Source: a bacterium
GTDB taxonomy: Bacteria; Vulcanimicrobiota; Vulcanimicrobiia; Vulcanimicrobiales; Vulcanimicrobiaceae
Reading direction: 5' to 3'
NCBI GenBank assembly: GCA_021794205.1
Contig: JAJYRH010000012.1
Location: 10,705 to 67,625 of the forward strand
Length of the DNA stretch: 56,921 bases
Part shown: piece after piece, positions 25,891 to 34,792 of the stretch
Layout of the letters: every line of letters starts with the position of its first letter
Position numbering within the stretch: the stretch's first letter is position 1
Position numbers and translations under genes: made by a program
The notes under the pieces: model-generated
Told to the model about the DNA's origin: nothing
Seen by the model: only the letters and a program-made list of their open reading frames with translations
Databases searched by the model: none

Positions 25891-26850
25891 GTGAAAATTG
25901 TTCGTCGCTTGGCTATCGTGGCGGTGCTTGCGCTGGTCGCATGCTCCTCCCATGGCGCTTCGAAATCCGGCGCCGCCTCGGGAGGGAGCGCGACGAGCGC
26001 GCCGACCAAGACGATCGGCGTCTCCATTCAGAATCGCGAAGCGCAGTTCTATCAAGAGATGGAAGCCGGCATGCGCGCCGAGGCGAAGAAATACGGCTAC
26101 GCGCTCAACGTCGTCGACGCCAATCGCGATAACGCGCGGCAGCAGTCGCAGGTGGAAGATTTCATTTCCAAGCACGTGAACGCGATCGTCCTGACACCCT
26201 ACGATTCCAAGGCGATCGGCAGCGCGATCGTGGAAGCGAATCGAGCGAAGATTCCGGTCTTCACCGCCGATATCGCGAGCACGAGCAAACAGGGCGTCGT
26301 CGTCGCACATATCGCCAGCGATAACGTCGAAGGCGGCATGGAGGCCGGCAAGCTGATCTGCAAGGCGATCGGCGGAACCGGCGAGGTTGCCATTGTCGAC
26401 GAGCCCGAGGTGACGAGCGTTCAAGATCGCGTTCGTGGCTTCAAAGAATATCTCGCCGCATCGTGTCCGAAAGCCAAAATCGTTGCCGACGTCGATTCCG
26501 GCGGGCAACGCGATAAAGCCGCGAACGATGTCGGCGATATTCTTCAGAGCCACCCGCACCTGCGCGGGATTTTCGGCATCAACGACGATTCGGCACTCGG
26601 CGCGCTCACGGCGGTGCGCGCCGCCGGCATGGCCGGCAAGGTCGCTATCGTCGGCTTCGACGCGACGCCCGAGGCGCGTACCGCGATCGCGAAGGGCGAG
26701 ATGTACGGCGACGTCGTGCAGCACCCCGACCAAATCGGGAAAATGGTGATCGATACCCTGCACGATTATTTCGCCGGCAAGATTCCTCCGAAAGTGGTGA
26801 AGGTGCCCGTGGGAACCTACACCGCCGCCGACGCGAAGAAGGCGCCCTAA
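25891..26850 (+). CDS. Sugar ABC transporter substrate-binding lipoprotein (RbsB-like)
   Basis: 319 residues. The signal peptide ends in a lipobox (LALVAC, Cys18), followed by a Ser/Gly/Ala linker and a Peripla_BP_4 domain (about 45-315). That domain has QNREAQFYQEMEAGMRAEAKKYGY, SKHVNAIVLTPYDSKA and FGINDDSALGALTAV, as in ribose/xylose/allose binding proteins. The GTG start is set by AGGGGA 5 nt upstream; an upstream GTG at 25867 would place the signal peptide internally. It delivers its ligand to the ATPase and permease encoded next. The ligand cannot be named from sequence. Confidence 0.9.
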   Translation: MKIVRRLAIVAVLALVACSSHGASKSGAASGGSATSAPTKTIGVSIQNREAQFYQEMEAGMRAEAKKYGYALNVVDANRDNARQQSQVEDFISKHVNAIVLTPYDSKAIGSAIVEANRAKIPVFTADIASTSKQGVVVAHIASDNVEGGMEAGKLICKAIGGTGEVAIVDEPEVTSVQDRVRGFKEYLAASCPKAKIVADVDSGGQRDKAANDVGDILQSHPHLRGIFGINDDSALGALTAVRAAGMAGKVAIVGFDATPEARTAIAKGEMYGDVVQHPDQIGKMVIDTLHDYFAGKIPPKVVKVPVGTYTAADAKKAP

Positions 26851-26877
26851 GTCATTCCCGACGCACCGCTGCTGGAG

Positions 26878-28350
26878 ATGCGCGCCATAGGGAAATCGTT
26901 TCCCGGCGTTCGCGCACTCGCCGATGTCTCGATCTCCGTCCGTAGCGGCGAAGTCTTGGCGTTGGTCGGCGAGAATGGTGCCGGCAAATCGACGCTGATG
27001 AAGATTCTCTCCGGCGCGCAGCCGGCGGACACCGGAGAGATCTTCATCGACGGTGAGCGCGTGCGCATCGCCTCTCCGCGCGATGCCGAGCGTCTGGGGA
27101 TCGGGATGATCTACCAAGAGTTCACGCTCGTGCCGCAATTCGATGCCGTCGCCAATATTTTTCTCGGAAAGGAACCGCAGCGCGGTCCATTTCTCGACGA
27201 TGCCGGAGCGCGCGCGCGTGCCGCCGAGCTGGTCGCCGAGTTCGGAATCGATATTCCGCTCGATCGCCCCGTTGGCGAACTCTCGGTCGGCATCCAGCAA
27301 CTCGTCGAAATTGCGAAGGCGCTCGCGAAAAACGTGCGCGTGTTGGTAATGGACGAACCCACGGCAGCACTCTCGGAGCGAGAGATCGATCGGCTCTTCG
27401 AGATCGTCGCGACGCTCAAAAGCAAGGGCGTCGGCATCGTCTATATCTCGCATCGCATGGAGGAGTTAGCGCGCGTCGCCGATCGCGTCACCGTCCTGCG
27501 CGACGGCGCGAGCATCGACACGCGCGCGGTGACGGCGTTCCCCATCGACGAGATATTGCAGGCGATGGTCGGGCGCCCGGTCGACGCGCGCTTCCCCGAT
27601 CTTCCCGCCGTCGCCGCCGATGCGCCGATTCGGCTCGCGGTCGCCGGGCTGAGCGGGCGCGGCGTTCGCAACGTGGGCTTCGAGGTTCGCGCGGGAGAGA
27701 TCGTCGGTCTCGGCGGGCTCGTCGGTGCCGGACGCACCGAGATTTTGCGGGCGATCGCGGGCGCGGATCCCGCAGCCGGTTCGGTCGCCGTCGACGGAAA
27801 GGCGCTTCGCGCGCGCACGCCCGCGGGCACCATCGCCGCGGGTATCGCGTTCGTTACCGAAGATCGCAAAGCGCAAGGGCTCGTGCTGGGGATGAGCGTG
27901 CTCGCGAACACGACGCTCGCGCATCTCGATCGGTTCGCGCGCGCTTTCGGGTGGTTGGACGCCCCCGCCGAGGAGCGGGCGAGCGAAGAGATGATCGAAC
28001 GGCTGCGCATTCGCACCCCGAATGCGGCGCAGTTGGTCGCCAATCTCTCCGGCGGCACGCAGCAGAAAGTCGTCCTCGCGAAGTGGCTCCTCGGGGAGCC
28101 TCGCGTGCTCTTGCTCGACGAACCGACGCGAGGGATCGACGTTGCGGCGAAGGCGGAAATTTACGAACTCATGGTTGGGCTGGCGAAACAAGGAGTGGCG
28201 ATCGTCATGGTAAGTAGCGAACTTCCCGAACTCTTGGGAATGAGCCATCGCATCTGCGTGGTGCGGCAGGGCGGCATCGTCGCGGAGTTCTCCCGCGCGG
28301 AGGCGAGCCCGACCAACGTGATCGCGGCGGCGAGCGGAGCGGCGGCATGA
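26878..28350 (+). CDS. Sugar ABC transporter duplicated ATP-binding protein (RbsA-like)
   Basis: 490 residues from the annotated ATG. There are two ABC domains. The first has Walker A GENGAGKST, signature LSVGIQQ and Walker B VLVMDEPTAAL. The second has a degenerate Walker A (GLVGAGRTE), LSGGTQQK and LLLDEPTRGID. This is the RbsA/XylG pattern. The frame stays open to 26851, and the ATG at 26878 lies only 1 nt after its GGAG. The family-typical N-terminal PLLEMRAIGKSFPG begins before this ATG, so translation may really start at a rare codon such as ATT 26854. It overlaps the permease gene by 4 bp. Confidence 0.9.
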   Translation: MRAIGKSFPGVRALADVSISVRSGEVLALVGENGAGKSTLMKILSGAQPADTGEIFIDGERVRIASPRDAERLGIGMIYQEFTLVPQFDAVANIFLGKEPQRGPFLDDAGARARAAELVAEFGIDIPLDRPVGELSVGIQQLVEIAKALAKNVRVLVMDEPTAALSEREIDRLFEIVATLKSKGVGIVYISHRMEELARVADRVTVLRDGASIDTRAVTAFPIDEILQAMVGRPVDARFPDLPAVAADAPIRLAVAGLSGRGVRNVGFEVRAGEIVGLGGLVGAGRTEILRAIAGADPAAGSVAVDGKALRARTPAGTIAAGIAFVTEDRKAQGLVLGMSVLANTTLAHLDRFARAFGWLDAPAEERASEEMIERLRIRTPNAAQLVANLSGGTQQKVVLAKWLLGEPRVLLLDEPTRGIDVAAKAEIYELMVGLAKQGVAIVMVSSELPELLGMSHRICVVRQGGIVAEFSRAEASPTNVIAAASGAAA

Positions 28351-29333
28351 ACCCGCGTCTGCGACTGATCGGCACGATCCTCGTTCTGCTGGCATTGGTG
28401 ATCGGCGTCAATATCGCCGCGCACGGTTCGTTCCTCGAACCGAGCAACATCGTCCGCGTCCTCAGACAGATTACCTATAACTGTATTCTCGGCGTCGGCG
28501 AAACGTTCACGATTCTCACCGCCGGCATCGATCTCTCGATCGGGTCGCTCGTCTCGCTCACCGGCGTCGTCATGGCGTTGCTGGCGAATTCGCTGCATCT
28601 GACCGGATTTGCGTTGGTTACGGTGGTCCTCCTCGCCGGAATCGCGCTTGGCGCCGGTGCGGGATACGTGAACGCGCTCCCGGTCGTTCGCCTCAACCTC
28701 CCGCCGTTCATTACGACGTTGGCGATGATGCAGGTCGCGCTCGGTCTCTCGTATATCGTCTCGCACGGTCGCCCGGTGCCGTTGAATTCGAATGCGTTTA
28801 ACAGCATCGGCATCGGATCGTTTCTCGGCGGACTCTCCGCTAAACTCCACCTTCCCGCACTGCCGATTCCGGTGCTGTGGATGGCGGTCGTGGTCATCAT
28901 TTGCTCGCTCTTGCTCGAAAAGACGCGCTTCGGCCGCTCTATTCTCGCACTCGGCGGGAACGAAGAAGCGGCGCGCCTCGCCGGTATCGCGGTGCATCGC
29001 GTGAAGACGATGGCCTACGTTATCAGTGGTATCTGCGCGGCGATCGCGGGCTTTCTCTATATGGCGCTCTTCTCGACCGGCTCGCCGCAGACCGGGACCG
29101 GCGACGAAATGCTCAATGCGATCGCCGCCGTCGTCGTCGGCGGTACCAGCCTCGCAGGCGGGCGCGGGACGATCGTCGGCACCTTCTTCGGCGCGCTCTT
29201 GATCGGATTGCTCGACAATGCGATGAACCTGCTCAACATCGATTCGTATCTGCAGAAAGTCGTGCTTGGAGCGGTTATCCTGCTCGCCGTCGCGCTCGAT
29301 GAAATTCGAAAGCGGTACCTCGCCGCGCGGTGA
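28347..29333 (+). CDS. Sugar ABC transporter permease (RbsC-like)
   Basis: 328 residues with about nine or ten membrane segments and the BPD_transp_2 signature regions TAGIDLSIGSLVSLTGV, LALGGNEEAARLAGIAVHRVK and AAVVVGGTSLAGGRGTIVGT. It would form the transmembrane dimer of the ribose-type importer. The ATG overlaps the ATPase stop as ATGA, indicating translational coupling. No catabolic gene follows; the next gene is convergent. Confidence 0.92.
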   Translation: MNPRLRLIGTILVLLALVIGVNIAAHGSFLEPSNIVRVLRQITYNCILGVGETFTILTAGIDLSIGSLVSLTGVVMALLANSLHLTGFALVTVVLLAGIALGAGAGYVNALPVVRLNLPPFITTLAMMQVALGLSYIVSHGRPVPLNSNAFNSIGIGSFLGGLSAKLHLPALPIPVLWMAVVVIICSLLLEKTRFGRSILALGGNEEAARLAGIAVHRVKTMAYVISGICAAIAGFLYMALFSTGSPQTGTGDEMLNAIAAVVVGGTSLAGGRGTIVGTFFGALLIGLLDNAMNLLNIDSYLQKVVLGAVILLAVALDEIRKRYLAAR

Positions 29334-29370
29334 CGGCGAGATACCGCTTTCGCAACGCCTCGGGAGATCG

Positions 29371-30039
29371 TTAGAACGGAAAGTCGTTCTGCGTCAGTCC
29401 CACGTTGAGGTGGAGATTGAGGAATGACTGGTCGAGAACCGCGGTTTTTCCCTGATACCAAATATTGCGTACCGGGAAGTGCGTTTTATCCGAGAAGTAG
29501 ATGAGCATCGAGGTGATTCCGTCGTTCGCCGCCGGGTTCGCGACTTTTAAGAAGACGCGTTGCGTCGGTACGCCATCGACGTTGCCGCCCGGGCCCTGCG
29601 AGAGCGTGCCGGGAGTGCTCTGATACTTGGCGACAATATTTTGGATGAGTCCGTCGGGGATGGTGTACCCGCGCAGCGAGACCGCCCGCCCATCGTGGAG
29701 CCCCACTTTGAGGTGGATACCCGAGAGAAAGCCGCCTTGGTGGCCGCTGACTTGGTCGCCGCCGGTCCAAACGCCGCCCGAGCCCTGGCCGTCGCCCGAA
29801 ATGATCAGGGTCTTCGCGAAGTGCGGCTTCATAAACGAATACTGGTAGACGCGGTTTTGCGTCGCCGAGCCTTTAACTTCGTGCGAGCGGAGTTGCACGG
29901 TGTAATCGTGCACGTGTGAGAACGCCGCGTCGAACGCTGCGAGCGCCGGCGCTTTGCCGGCGGCGAGCGCGGAGAGCGGCAGGGTTGCGGCGGCGACGAG
30001 CGCTACTGCGGCGGCGCCGAGCCGTAAAAACGATTTCAT
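29371..30039 (-). CDS. Secreted LolA/DUF1571-like protein
   Basis: 222 residues with a Sec signal peptide (about 1-26, ALAAG cleavage). The mature part has the repeated beta-strand pattern of LolA/DUF1571-like lipoprotein-sorting folds: DYTVQLRSHEVKGS, YSFMKPHFAKTLIISG, and near the end SMLIYFSDKTHFPVRNIWYQG. Such proteins bind lipid or lipoprotein moieties in the periplasm. The family assignment is tentative. The ATG at 30039 follows GAGGAGG at 12 nt; an upstream in-frame start would bury the signal peptide. Confidence 0.65.
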   Translation of the reverse strand: MKSFLRLGAAAVALVAAATLPLSALAAGKAPALAAFDAAFSHVHDYTVQLRSHEVKGSATQNRVYQYSFMKPHFAKTLIISGDGQGSGGVWTGGDQVSGHQGGFLSGIHLKVGLHDGRAVSLRGYTIPDGLIQNIVAKYQSTPGTLSQGPGGNVDGVPTQRVFLKVANPAANDGITSMLIYFSDKTHFPVRNIWYQGKTAVLDQSFLNLHLNVGLTQNDFPF

Positions 30040-30088
30040 GGGATTGGGATCCTCCTCAATGATGAGAACGTTCCCAAGCGCGTTCGCG

Positions 30089-30712
30089 TTATGGAGCCTT
30101 CTCGCCCTGCTCGACTTGTTCGAATCCAAGCTGGTCGACGAGCAGGTTGCCGTGCTTGCCCTCCACGCCGATGATCACGTCGCACTTTGCCTCGGCGGCG
30201 ATCTCCTCGATGGTCCGGCTCAGGGGGGCGCCGGTATACTTCCCTTCGCGGAAGGAGCCCAGGACGATAAGGTTCGCACGCTCGCGCTTGGCGATATCGA
30301 GCACCGCCTGCTTCGTGGAGCGCGCTTTGACCGTCTCGGTCCGAAGGTTGATATCGGCCTTCGCCGCGATCGCCTGCGCCGCCCCGAGCGCGTCGAGCGC
30401 CCGGCGCTCCTCGTCGGTCATCTCGGCATCGGGGGGAAGCGAGTAGGGGACCGAGACGACGTAGATCGCGAGGAGCTCGGAGCGTTCGCCCTTCGCGAGC
30501 TTTGCGGCGAGCGCCATCATGTGCTGCGAGGCGATATTTTCGGAGAAGACGACGATGATCGAGCCGACCATCCGTTCGAGCTCGGTCTCGGCATCGCGAG
30601 CGATCTCCTGGACCTTACTGATCGGCGGATGCAGCATCCACCAGAGCGTCGCGACGACGGCGAGAACGAGCGCGAGCGCGATGACCGCGCCGATGGGATT
30701 AACGGCGATCAT
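30089..30712 (-). CDS. Membrane-anchored universal stress protein (UspA family)
   Basis: 207 residues. One N-terminal membrane helix (about 8-26) is followed by a UspA fold (about 50-190): SIIVVFSENIASQHMMALAAKLA, then KRERANLIVLGSFREGKYTGAPLSRTIEEIAAEAKCDVIIG. The usual ATP-binding GxxGxxGS is partly kept as GSFREGKYTGAPLS. A tethered Usp domain next to an APC permease recalls permeases that carry fused UspA domains. The start overlaps the stop of the small membrane protein gene by 4 bp. Confidence 0.8.
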   Translation of the reverse strand: MIAVNPIGAVIALALVLAVVATLWWMLHPPISKVQEIARDAETELERMVGSIIVVFSENIASQHMMALAAKLAKGERSELLAIYVVSVPYSLPPDAEMTDEERRALDALGAAQAIAAKADINLRTETVKARSTKQAVLDIAKRERANLIVLGSFREGKYTGAPLSRTIEEIAAEAKCDVIIGVEGKHGNLLVDQLGFEQVEQGEKAP

Positions 30713-30894
30713 GTCCGCCCCGCCCAGACGCGCAGGATCTGCCGAAGCCGATAGGCGCCCAACGCGATGACGGCGGCCCCCAAGACGAGCCCCGGCAATT
30801 CGGGGAGGCCGAATCCGAGATGGAACATCCGCACCAGCACGATCGCGCCGACGATGACGAGCGCGAGCGAGATCGCCGCACGATAGACGAGCAT
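30709..30894 (-). CDS. Small two-helix membrane protein
   Basis: 61 residues with two hydrophobic helices (about 4-22 and 33-50) and a short basic tail (RLRQILRVWAGRT). GGAGG lies about 12 nt upstream, inside the end of the permease gene. It overlaps the Usp gene start and follows the permease stop by 4 bp, so it belongs to the same transcript. No family recognised; it may be an accessory subunit of the permease/Usp pair. Confidence 0.65.
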   Translation of the reverse strand: MLVYRAAISLALVIVGAIVLVRMFHLGFGLPELPGLVLGAAVIALGAYRLRQILRVWAGRT

Positions 30895-30898
30895 CGCG

Positions 30899-32518
30899 TT
30901 ACCGAGCCTCCGTCGCGCGTGCGGGCTCGCGCGCTTTGAGGCTTGCGAGGTACTCGTCCATCAATTCGAGTTCGCCGGCATCGCGGAGGATGCCGATCTG
31001 CTCGTGTCGCCAATCGTGCGGCGCCGATCCGAAGACGGGAAGCCCTTTGTTGCGCCGGTAGATGACGAAAATGATGAAGCCGAGGATCAGCCAGGCGGGG
31101 CCGGCGATGCGTCCGAGATCGTGCGTGAGGATCGTAAAGACGAGAATCGAGAGGATGCCCATGAACCCGAGGACGCCGATAACCGGGAAGAGCACGCGCT
31201 CGCCTTTGTAGGTCATCGGAATGTTGAATGGGATCCGGAATTTACGCGGACTGAGCGGATCGTTCATCCGAAGTGCGATGAGCGCCAAGAACACGAACGA
31301 ATAGCTGGTCGCCGCACCGAATGCGTAGAGATCTCCGAGAAAACCGATGCCGCCCTCGCCGTGGAAGAACTTTGCATAGAACGCCGCGGCGCCGGGGTCG
31401 AGCGAGGGCCACGCGGCGAAGACCAATTCGACGACGGCGATCGCGCAGAACGAGATAATCGAGATTGCCGGAGTGCGAAAGCGCCGGTTCACGCGTTGGA
31501 AGATCGACGGAAGTAATTTTGCATTCGCCATCGCGTAGGCGATCCGGGAGCTTCCGAAGACGCCGGAGTTCGACGAAATCAGCAACAAGATCGCGCCGAG
31601 AATCGGAACGTAGAGCGCGGCGAGCGCGCCGAAGTACGGCACCTCCTTCGCCAGCAAGGCGACCGCCTTGCCGTTATTGTCGTTGTTGCCGAGCCACTGC
31701 CAGAGCGTCTGCGCGTGCCCCATCGCATCGGGTGGGACCTGATGCCAGGGCACCATGCCGAGCGCGAGGTTCGAATAGGCAAGCGCGTAGATCAAAATCG
31801 TGAGAATCAGCGCGATCGAGGTACGTGGAATCACCGAGGCCGGGCGTTGCGTTTCTTGCGCTGCTTGCGAGATGGATTCGAGCCCGACGAACGAGATGAT
31901 TGCGTACGAGGCGCCGAGCATGAGATTGAAGGTGCTCGGCCACTGCGTCGTCATGGTGTGGACGAGCAACTCGGGGCGGAACGCGAAGAGAAAACCGAAG
32001 AAGAGAATAGACGTTTCGCTGATGACGTCCAACGCCGAAACGACGCCGTTGAAGGTGGTGCTCTCGCGCACTCCGAGCACGTTGAGGAGGCAGAGCCCCG
32101 CTATCAATCCGAAGACGGCGATGAAATGAATCCAAGGGTGGATGGGGTTGAGTAAGACGGGGACGACTTCGCTGAGGTAGTCGACGCAGCTCCACGCGAA
32201 GAGCGTCACGTCGATCGTGAAGTCGAGAAGCACCGCCCAGCCCGCGATGAAGCCGAGAAAATCGCCGAGCCCGCGCATGACGAAATACTGCCCGCCGCCT
32301 GCAACGGGATAGGTGGCGGCGAGCTCGGTATAGGCGAGTCCGATGCAGACGTAAACGATGCCGGCGAAGAGAAACGCGACGTTCGATGCGCCCGCGGCGG
32401 CACCCAAAACCAAACCGAGCCCGACGAAGATATCGGCGCCGACATCGGAGTAACCCCAGGAAAAAGAGCCCCAAGGCGTGACCGACCGTTTCAGTTCGGG
32501 TTGGTGTTTTTCGGGCAT
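30899..32518 (-). CDS. APC-superfamily amino acid permease
   Basis: 539 residues with about 12-14 membrane segments. The N-terminus is typical of APC carriers (GYSDVGADIFVGLGLVLGAAAG, then ELAATYPVAGGGQYFVMRGLG). MLGASYAIISFVGLESISQAAQE marks the family's central helix. The hydrophilic C-terminal 50 residues are cytoplasmic. Substrate unknown, probably an amino acid or polyamine. The gene starts 8 bp after the Ser/Thr kinase gene, so the kinase and permease are cotranscribed. Confidence 0.88.
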   Translation of the reverse strand: MPEKHQPELKRSVTPWGSFSWGYSDVGADIFVGLGLVLGAAAGASNVAFLFAGIVYVCIGLAYTELAATYPVAGGGQYFVMRGLGDFLGFIAGWAVLLDFTIDVTLFAWSCVDYLSEVVPVLLNPIHPWIHFIAVFGLIAGLCLLNVLGVRESTTFNGVVSALDVISETSILFFGFLFAFRPELLVHTMTTQWPSTFNLMLGASYAIISFVGLESISQAAQETQRPASVIPRTSIALILTILIYALAYSNLALGMVPWHQVPPDAMGHAQTLWQWLGNNDNNGKAVALLAKEVPYFGALAALYVPILGAILLLISSNSGVFGSSRIAYAMANAKLLPSIFQRVNRRFRTPAISIISFCAIAVVELVFAAWPSLDPGAAAFYAKFFHGEGGIGFLGDLYAFGAATSYSFVFLALIALRMNDPLSPRKFRIPFNIPMTYKGERVLFPVIGVLGFMGILSILVFTILTHDLGRIAGPAWLILGFIIFVIYRRNKGLPVFGSAPHDWRHEQIGILRDAGELELMDEYLASLKAREPARATEAR

Positions 32519-32526
32519 AGTCGTTT

Positions 32527-33813
32527 CTAAAAAATGATGCCTATCGCAGTACGTTCGAGCGCGTTGATCGTGTACTCCGCTTGGGCCAGTTGGTCGGTTA
32601 GTTCGTAATCGCGAAAGATTTTGCGAGCGTCCATGAGGCGATTGACCGCATTGCGTAACTCGTTGCGCTCTCGCATGCCGTCCGAGCTTTTCTGCAAGAT
32701 CATCGACGCATATTTGATTGCGGTCTTGGCATACTCAACGTGGTTGCCGATGGCCTGCAACTCGTGCATCGCCAGTTCGTAGGCCTCGCTCGCTTGATCG
32801 TAATCCCGCCGGCGGGTCGCGATCATCCCCTTGAGGACGTTCTCGAGAGCGTCGCTACGGTTGCGGGTAGGCGCGAGCGCCTGGTCGATCGCTTGCCGCA
32901 GGTCCGGGTCGCTCGCGACGTTCGGCGAGGTGGCGAAGGTGCGCGGCGGGCGCGCCGCTTGGCTGGGCACCGGGGCCGCGGCCGGCGCGACTTGGCCGGT
33001 CCGGAGCATGTCGACGTCGATGTAGAACTCGTGCGCGGTTTGGTAGCGTTTGCCCGGGTCTTTTTCGATAGAGCGAAGGATCACGCGTTCGAGCGCTTCG
33101 GGAATATTGCGATTGATCTCGCGCGGCGGGGTCGGCGTATCGTGGACGTGCGAATACATCGTCGCCACGATATCTTCGCGGTCGTTCCGGAACGGGAGCG
33201 TCCCAGTGAAAATTTCGTACATCAGAATGCCGACCGAATAGAGATCGGAGCGAACGTCGGCCGGTTTGCTTAAAAAACGTTCCGGCGCGAGATAGGAGAT
33301 CGTGCCGATAATCTGCCCCGTGCGCGTCGTCTGCGTGACGTCGCTCGCGCGCCGCGCGAGCCCGAAATCGGTGAGCTTCACGCGCTCGGAGTTTTCGTCG
33401 AGCATGACGTTGGACGGCTTGATATCGCGATGGACGATCCCTTGCGATTGCGCGTAATCGAGCCCTTCGAGAATGTCGCAAATGAACCCGAGCGCCTGCT
33501 TGTATTTCAACTCGCCGCTGCGCAGATCGGCGAGGTTGCGACCGCGCATGAGCTCCATGATGATGTACGGGTAACCGTCGTCTTCGCCAGCGTCGAAAAC
33601 GGCGACGATGCGCGGATGGTTCAGGCGCGCCATCGCGCGCGCTTCACCGAGAAGCCGTTCGATCGTATCGCTCGAACGCTCGATTAAAACTTTGACCGCA
33701 ACTTCGCGCCCCAACTTTTTATCGAGGGCGCGGTAGGTGTCTGCGGTGCCGCCGCGCCCGAGCAGTTCGCCGATTTCGTAGCGCCCTGCGAGAGTCCGTC
33801 CTTGGAGTTCCAC
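32527..33813 (-). CDS. Serine/threonine protein kinase (PknB-like) with helical C-terminal domain
   Basis: 428 residues. The Hanks-type kinase domain (about 10-270) has LLGRGGTADTY (P-loop), VAVKVL (catalytic Lys), a conserved Glu in LLGEARAMARL, VHRDIKPSN, DFGLARR, and APE in SYLAPERF. There is no transmembrane segment and no PASTA domain. A Pro/Ala linker (about 275-305) leads to a TPR-like alpha-helical region (about 310-425) that may dock substrates. Cotranscription with an APC permease and a Usp protein suggests regulation of transport, which is an inference. Confidence 0.9.
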   Translation of the reverse strand: MELQGRTLAGRYEIGELLGRGGTADTYRALDKKLGREVAVKVLIERSSDTIERLLGEARAMARLNHPRIVAVFDAGEDDGYPYIIMELMRGRNLADLRSGELKYKQALGFICDILEGLDYAQSQGIVHRDIKPSNVMLDENSERVKLTDFGLARRASDVTQTTRTGQIIGTISYLAPERFLSKPADVRSDLYSVGILMYEIFTGTLPFRNDREDIVATMYSHVHDTPTPPREINRNIPEALERVILRSIEKDPGKRYQTAHEFYIDVDMLRTGQVAPAAAPVPSQAARPPRTFATSPNVASDPDLRQAIDQALAPTRNRSDALENVLKGMIATRRRDYDQASEAYELAMHELQAIGNHVEYAKTAIKYASMILQKSSDGMRERNELRNAVNRLMDARKIFRDYELTDQLAQAEYTINALERTAIGIIF

Positions 33814-33830
33814 GCAATCGTTCCTACAGC

Positions 33831-34172
33831 CTAAAATGCATTCCGGTGATGGGTCATACGGTCACCATCGATTGCGACGACGTCGAAACGCACGCGAGCG
33901 CGCGGCGCGACGATCTGCGCGTAATCGGCGGCGATGCGACGAAGGGTCGCCCGCTTGGAGCGCCCGACGGCCGCGAGCGCCGAGCCATAATCGGAGCTTT
34001 CACGTCGCTTCACTTCTACGACAACCAAAGTGCTCCCATCCAAGAAGAGCAGGTCGATCTCGCCCCCGGGCAAGTGGAGGTTGCGGGCGAGGAGACGGTA
34101 GCCGACCTTGCCGAGCAGCTCTTCGGCGCGTTCCTCGCCCTCGCGCCCGATCGCCTGCCTTCGACGGCTCAT
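33831..34172 (-). CDS. yraN: YraN/UPF0102 family endonuclease-like protein
   Basis: 113 residues with the restriction-endonuclease-like core: GREGEERAEELLGKVGYRLLARN, then PGGEIDLLFLDGSTLVVVEVKRR, which supplies the E-x(n)-D-x(n)-ExK residues. The family is widespread, often next to rnhB as here, and its cellular role is poorly defined. The ATG overlaps the rnhB stop by 4 bp. Confidence 0.9.
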   Translation of the reverse strand: MSRRRQAIGREGEERAEELLGKVGYRLLARNLHLPGGEIDLLFLDGSTLVVVEVKRRESSDYGSALAAVGRSKRATLRRIAADYAQIVAPRARVRFDVVAIDGDRMTHHRNAF

Positions 34173-34792
34173 GGGGTTCCCAGTGCCGCGGCGACCGGGG
34201 CGAAGCTCCGGCGATGGTACGGCGAGGGGCCGTAGCGGCGCAGCGCGGCGAGGTGCTCCGGCGTGCCGTAGCCCTTGTGGCGCGCGAATCCATAGCGGGG
34301 ATCGAGGGCGTCGAGCTCGCGCAGGAGGGCGTCGCGGTGCTCTTTGGCGAGGATCGAGGCGGCGGCGATCGCGGTGCAGCGCCCGTCCCCGCCGACGATC
34401 GATTCGACGGGAAGCCCCAGCCCGGGGAGCGGCATCGCATCGACGAGCACGATCTCGGGGCGGAGCCCCGCCGCTTCGAGGGCGCGGCGCATCGCGAGTT
34501 GGGTCGCTCGATAGATGTTTAGCGCGTCGATCTCCGCCGGCTCGGCGAGGCCAATGCCGTACGCGGCTGCATGGCGACGAATCTCGAGTGCGAGCTCGGC
34601 GCGGCGCTTGGGGCTCAAACGCTTCGAATCGTCGATGCCGCCGATCGGTAGCAAGGCGGTCAGCACGGTGCAGGCCGCGACGACGGGGCCGGCGAGTGGG
34701 CCGCGCCCGGCTTCATCGATCCCCGCGACGATGGTGAACCCGTTGCGGCGGAGTTCGATCTCGCGCGCTGCGAGTTCGAGATCGCGGCTCAC
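34169..34792 (-). CDS. rnhB: Ribonuclease HII
   Basis: 207 residues. The catalytic signature AGIDEAGRGPLAGPVV (Asp and Glu) is present, with further acidic residues in LVDAMPLPG and AAASILAKEHRD. RNase HII removes ribonucleotides from DNA and RNA primers. It is in the conserved order rbgA-rnhB-yraN and overlaps both neighbours by 4 bp. Confidence 0.95.
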   Translation of the reverse strand: MSRDLELAAREIELRRNGFTIVAGIDEAGRGPLAGPVVAACTVLTALLPIGGIDDSKRLSPKRRAELALEIRRHAAAYGIGLAEPAEIDALNIYRATQLAMRRALEAAGLRPEIVLVDAMPLPGLGLPVESIVGGDGRCTAIAAASILAKEHRDALLRELDALDPRYGFARHKGYGTPEHLAALRRYGPSPYHRRSFAPVAAALGTP

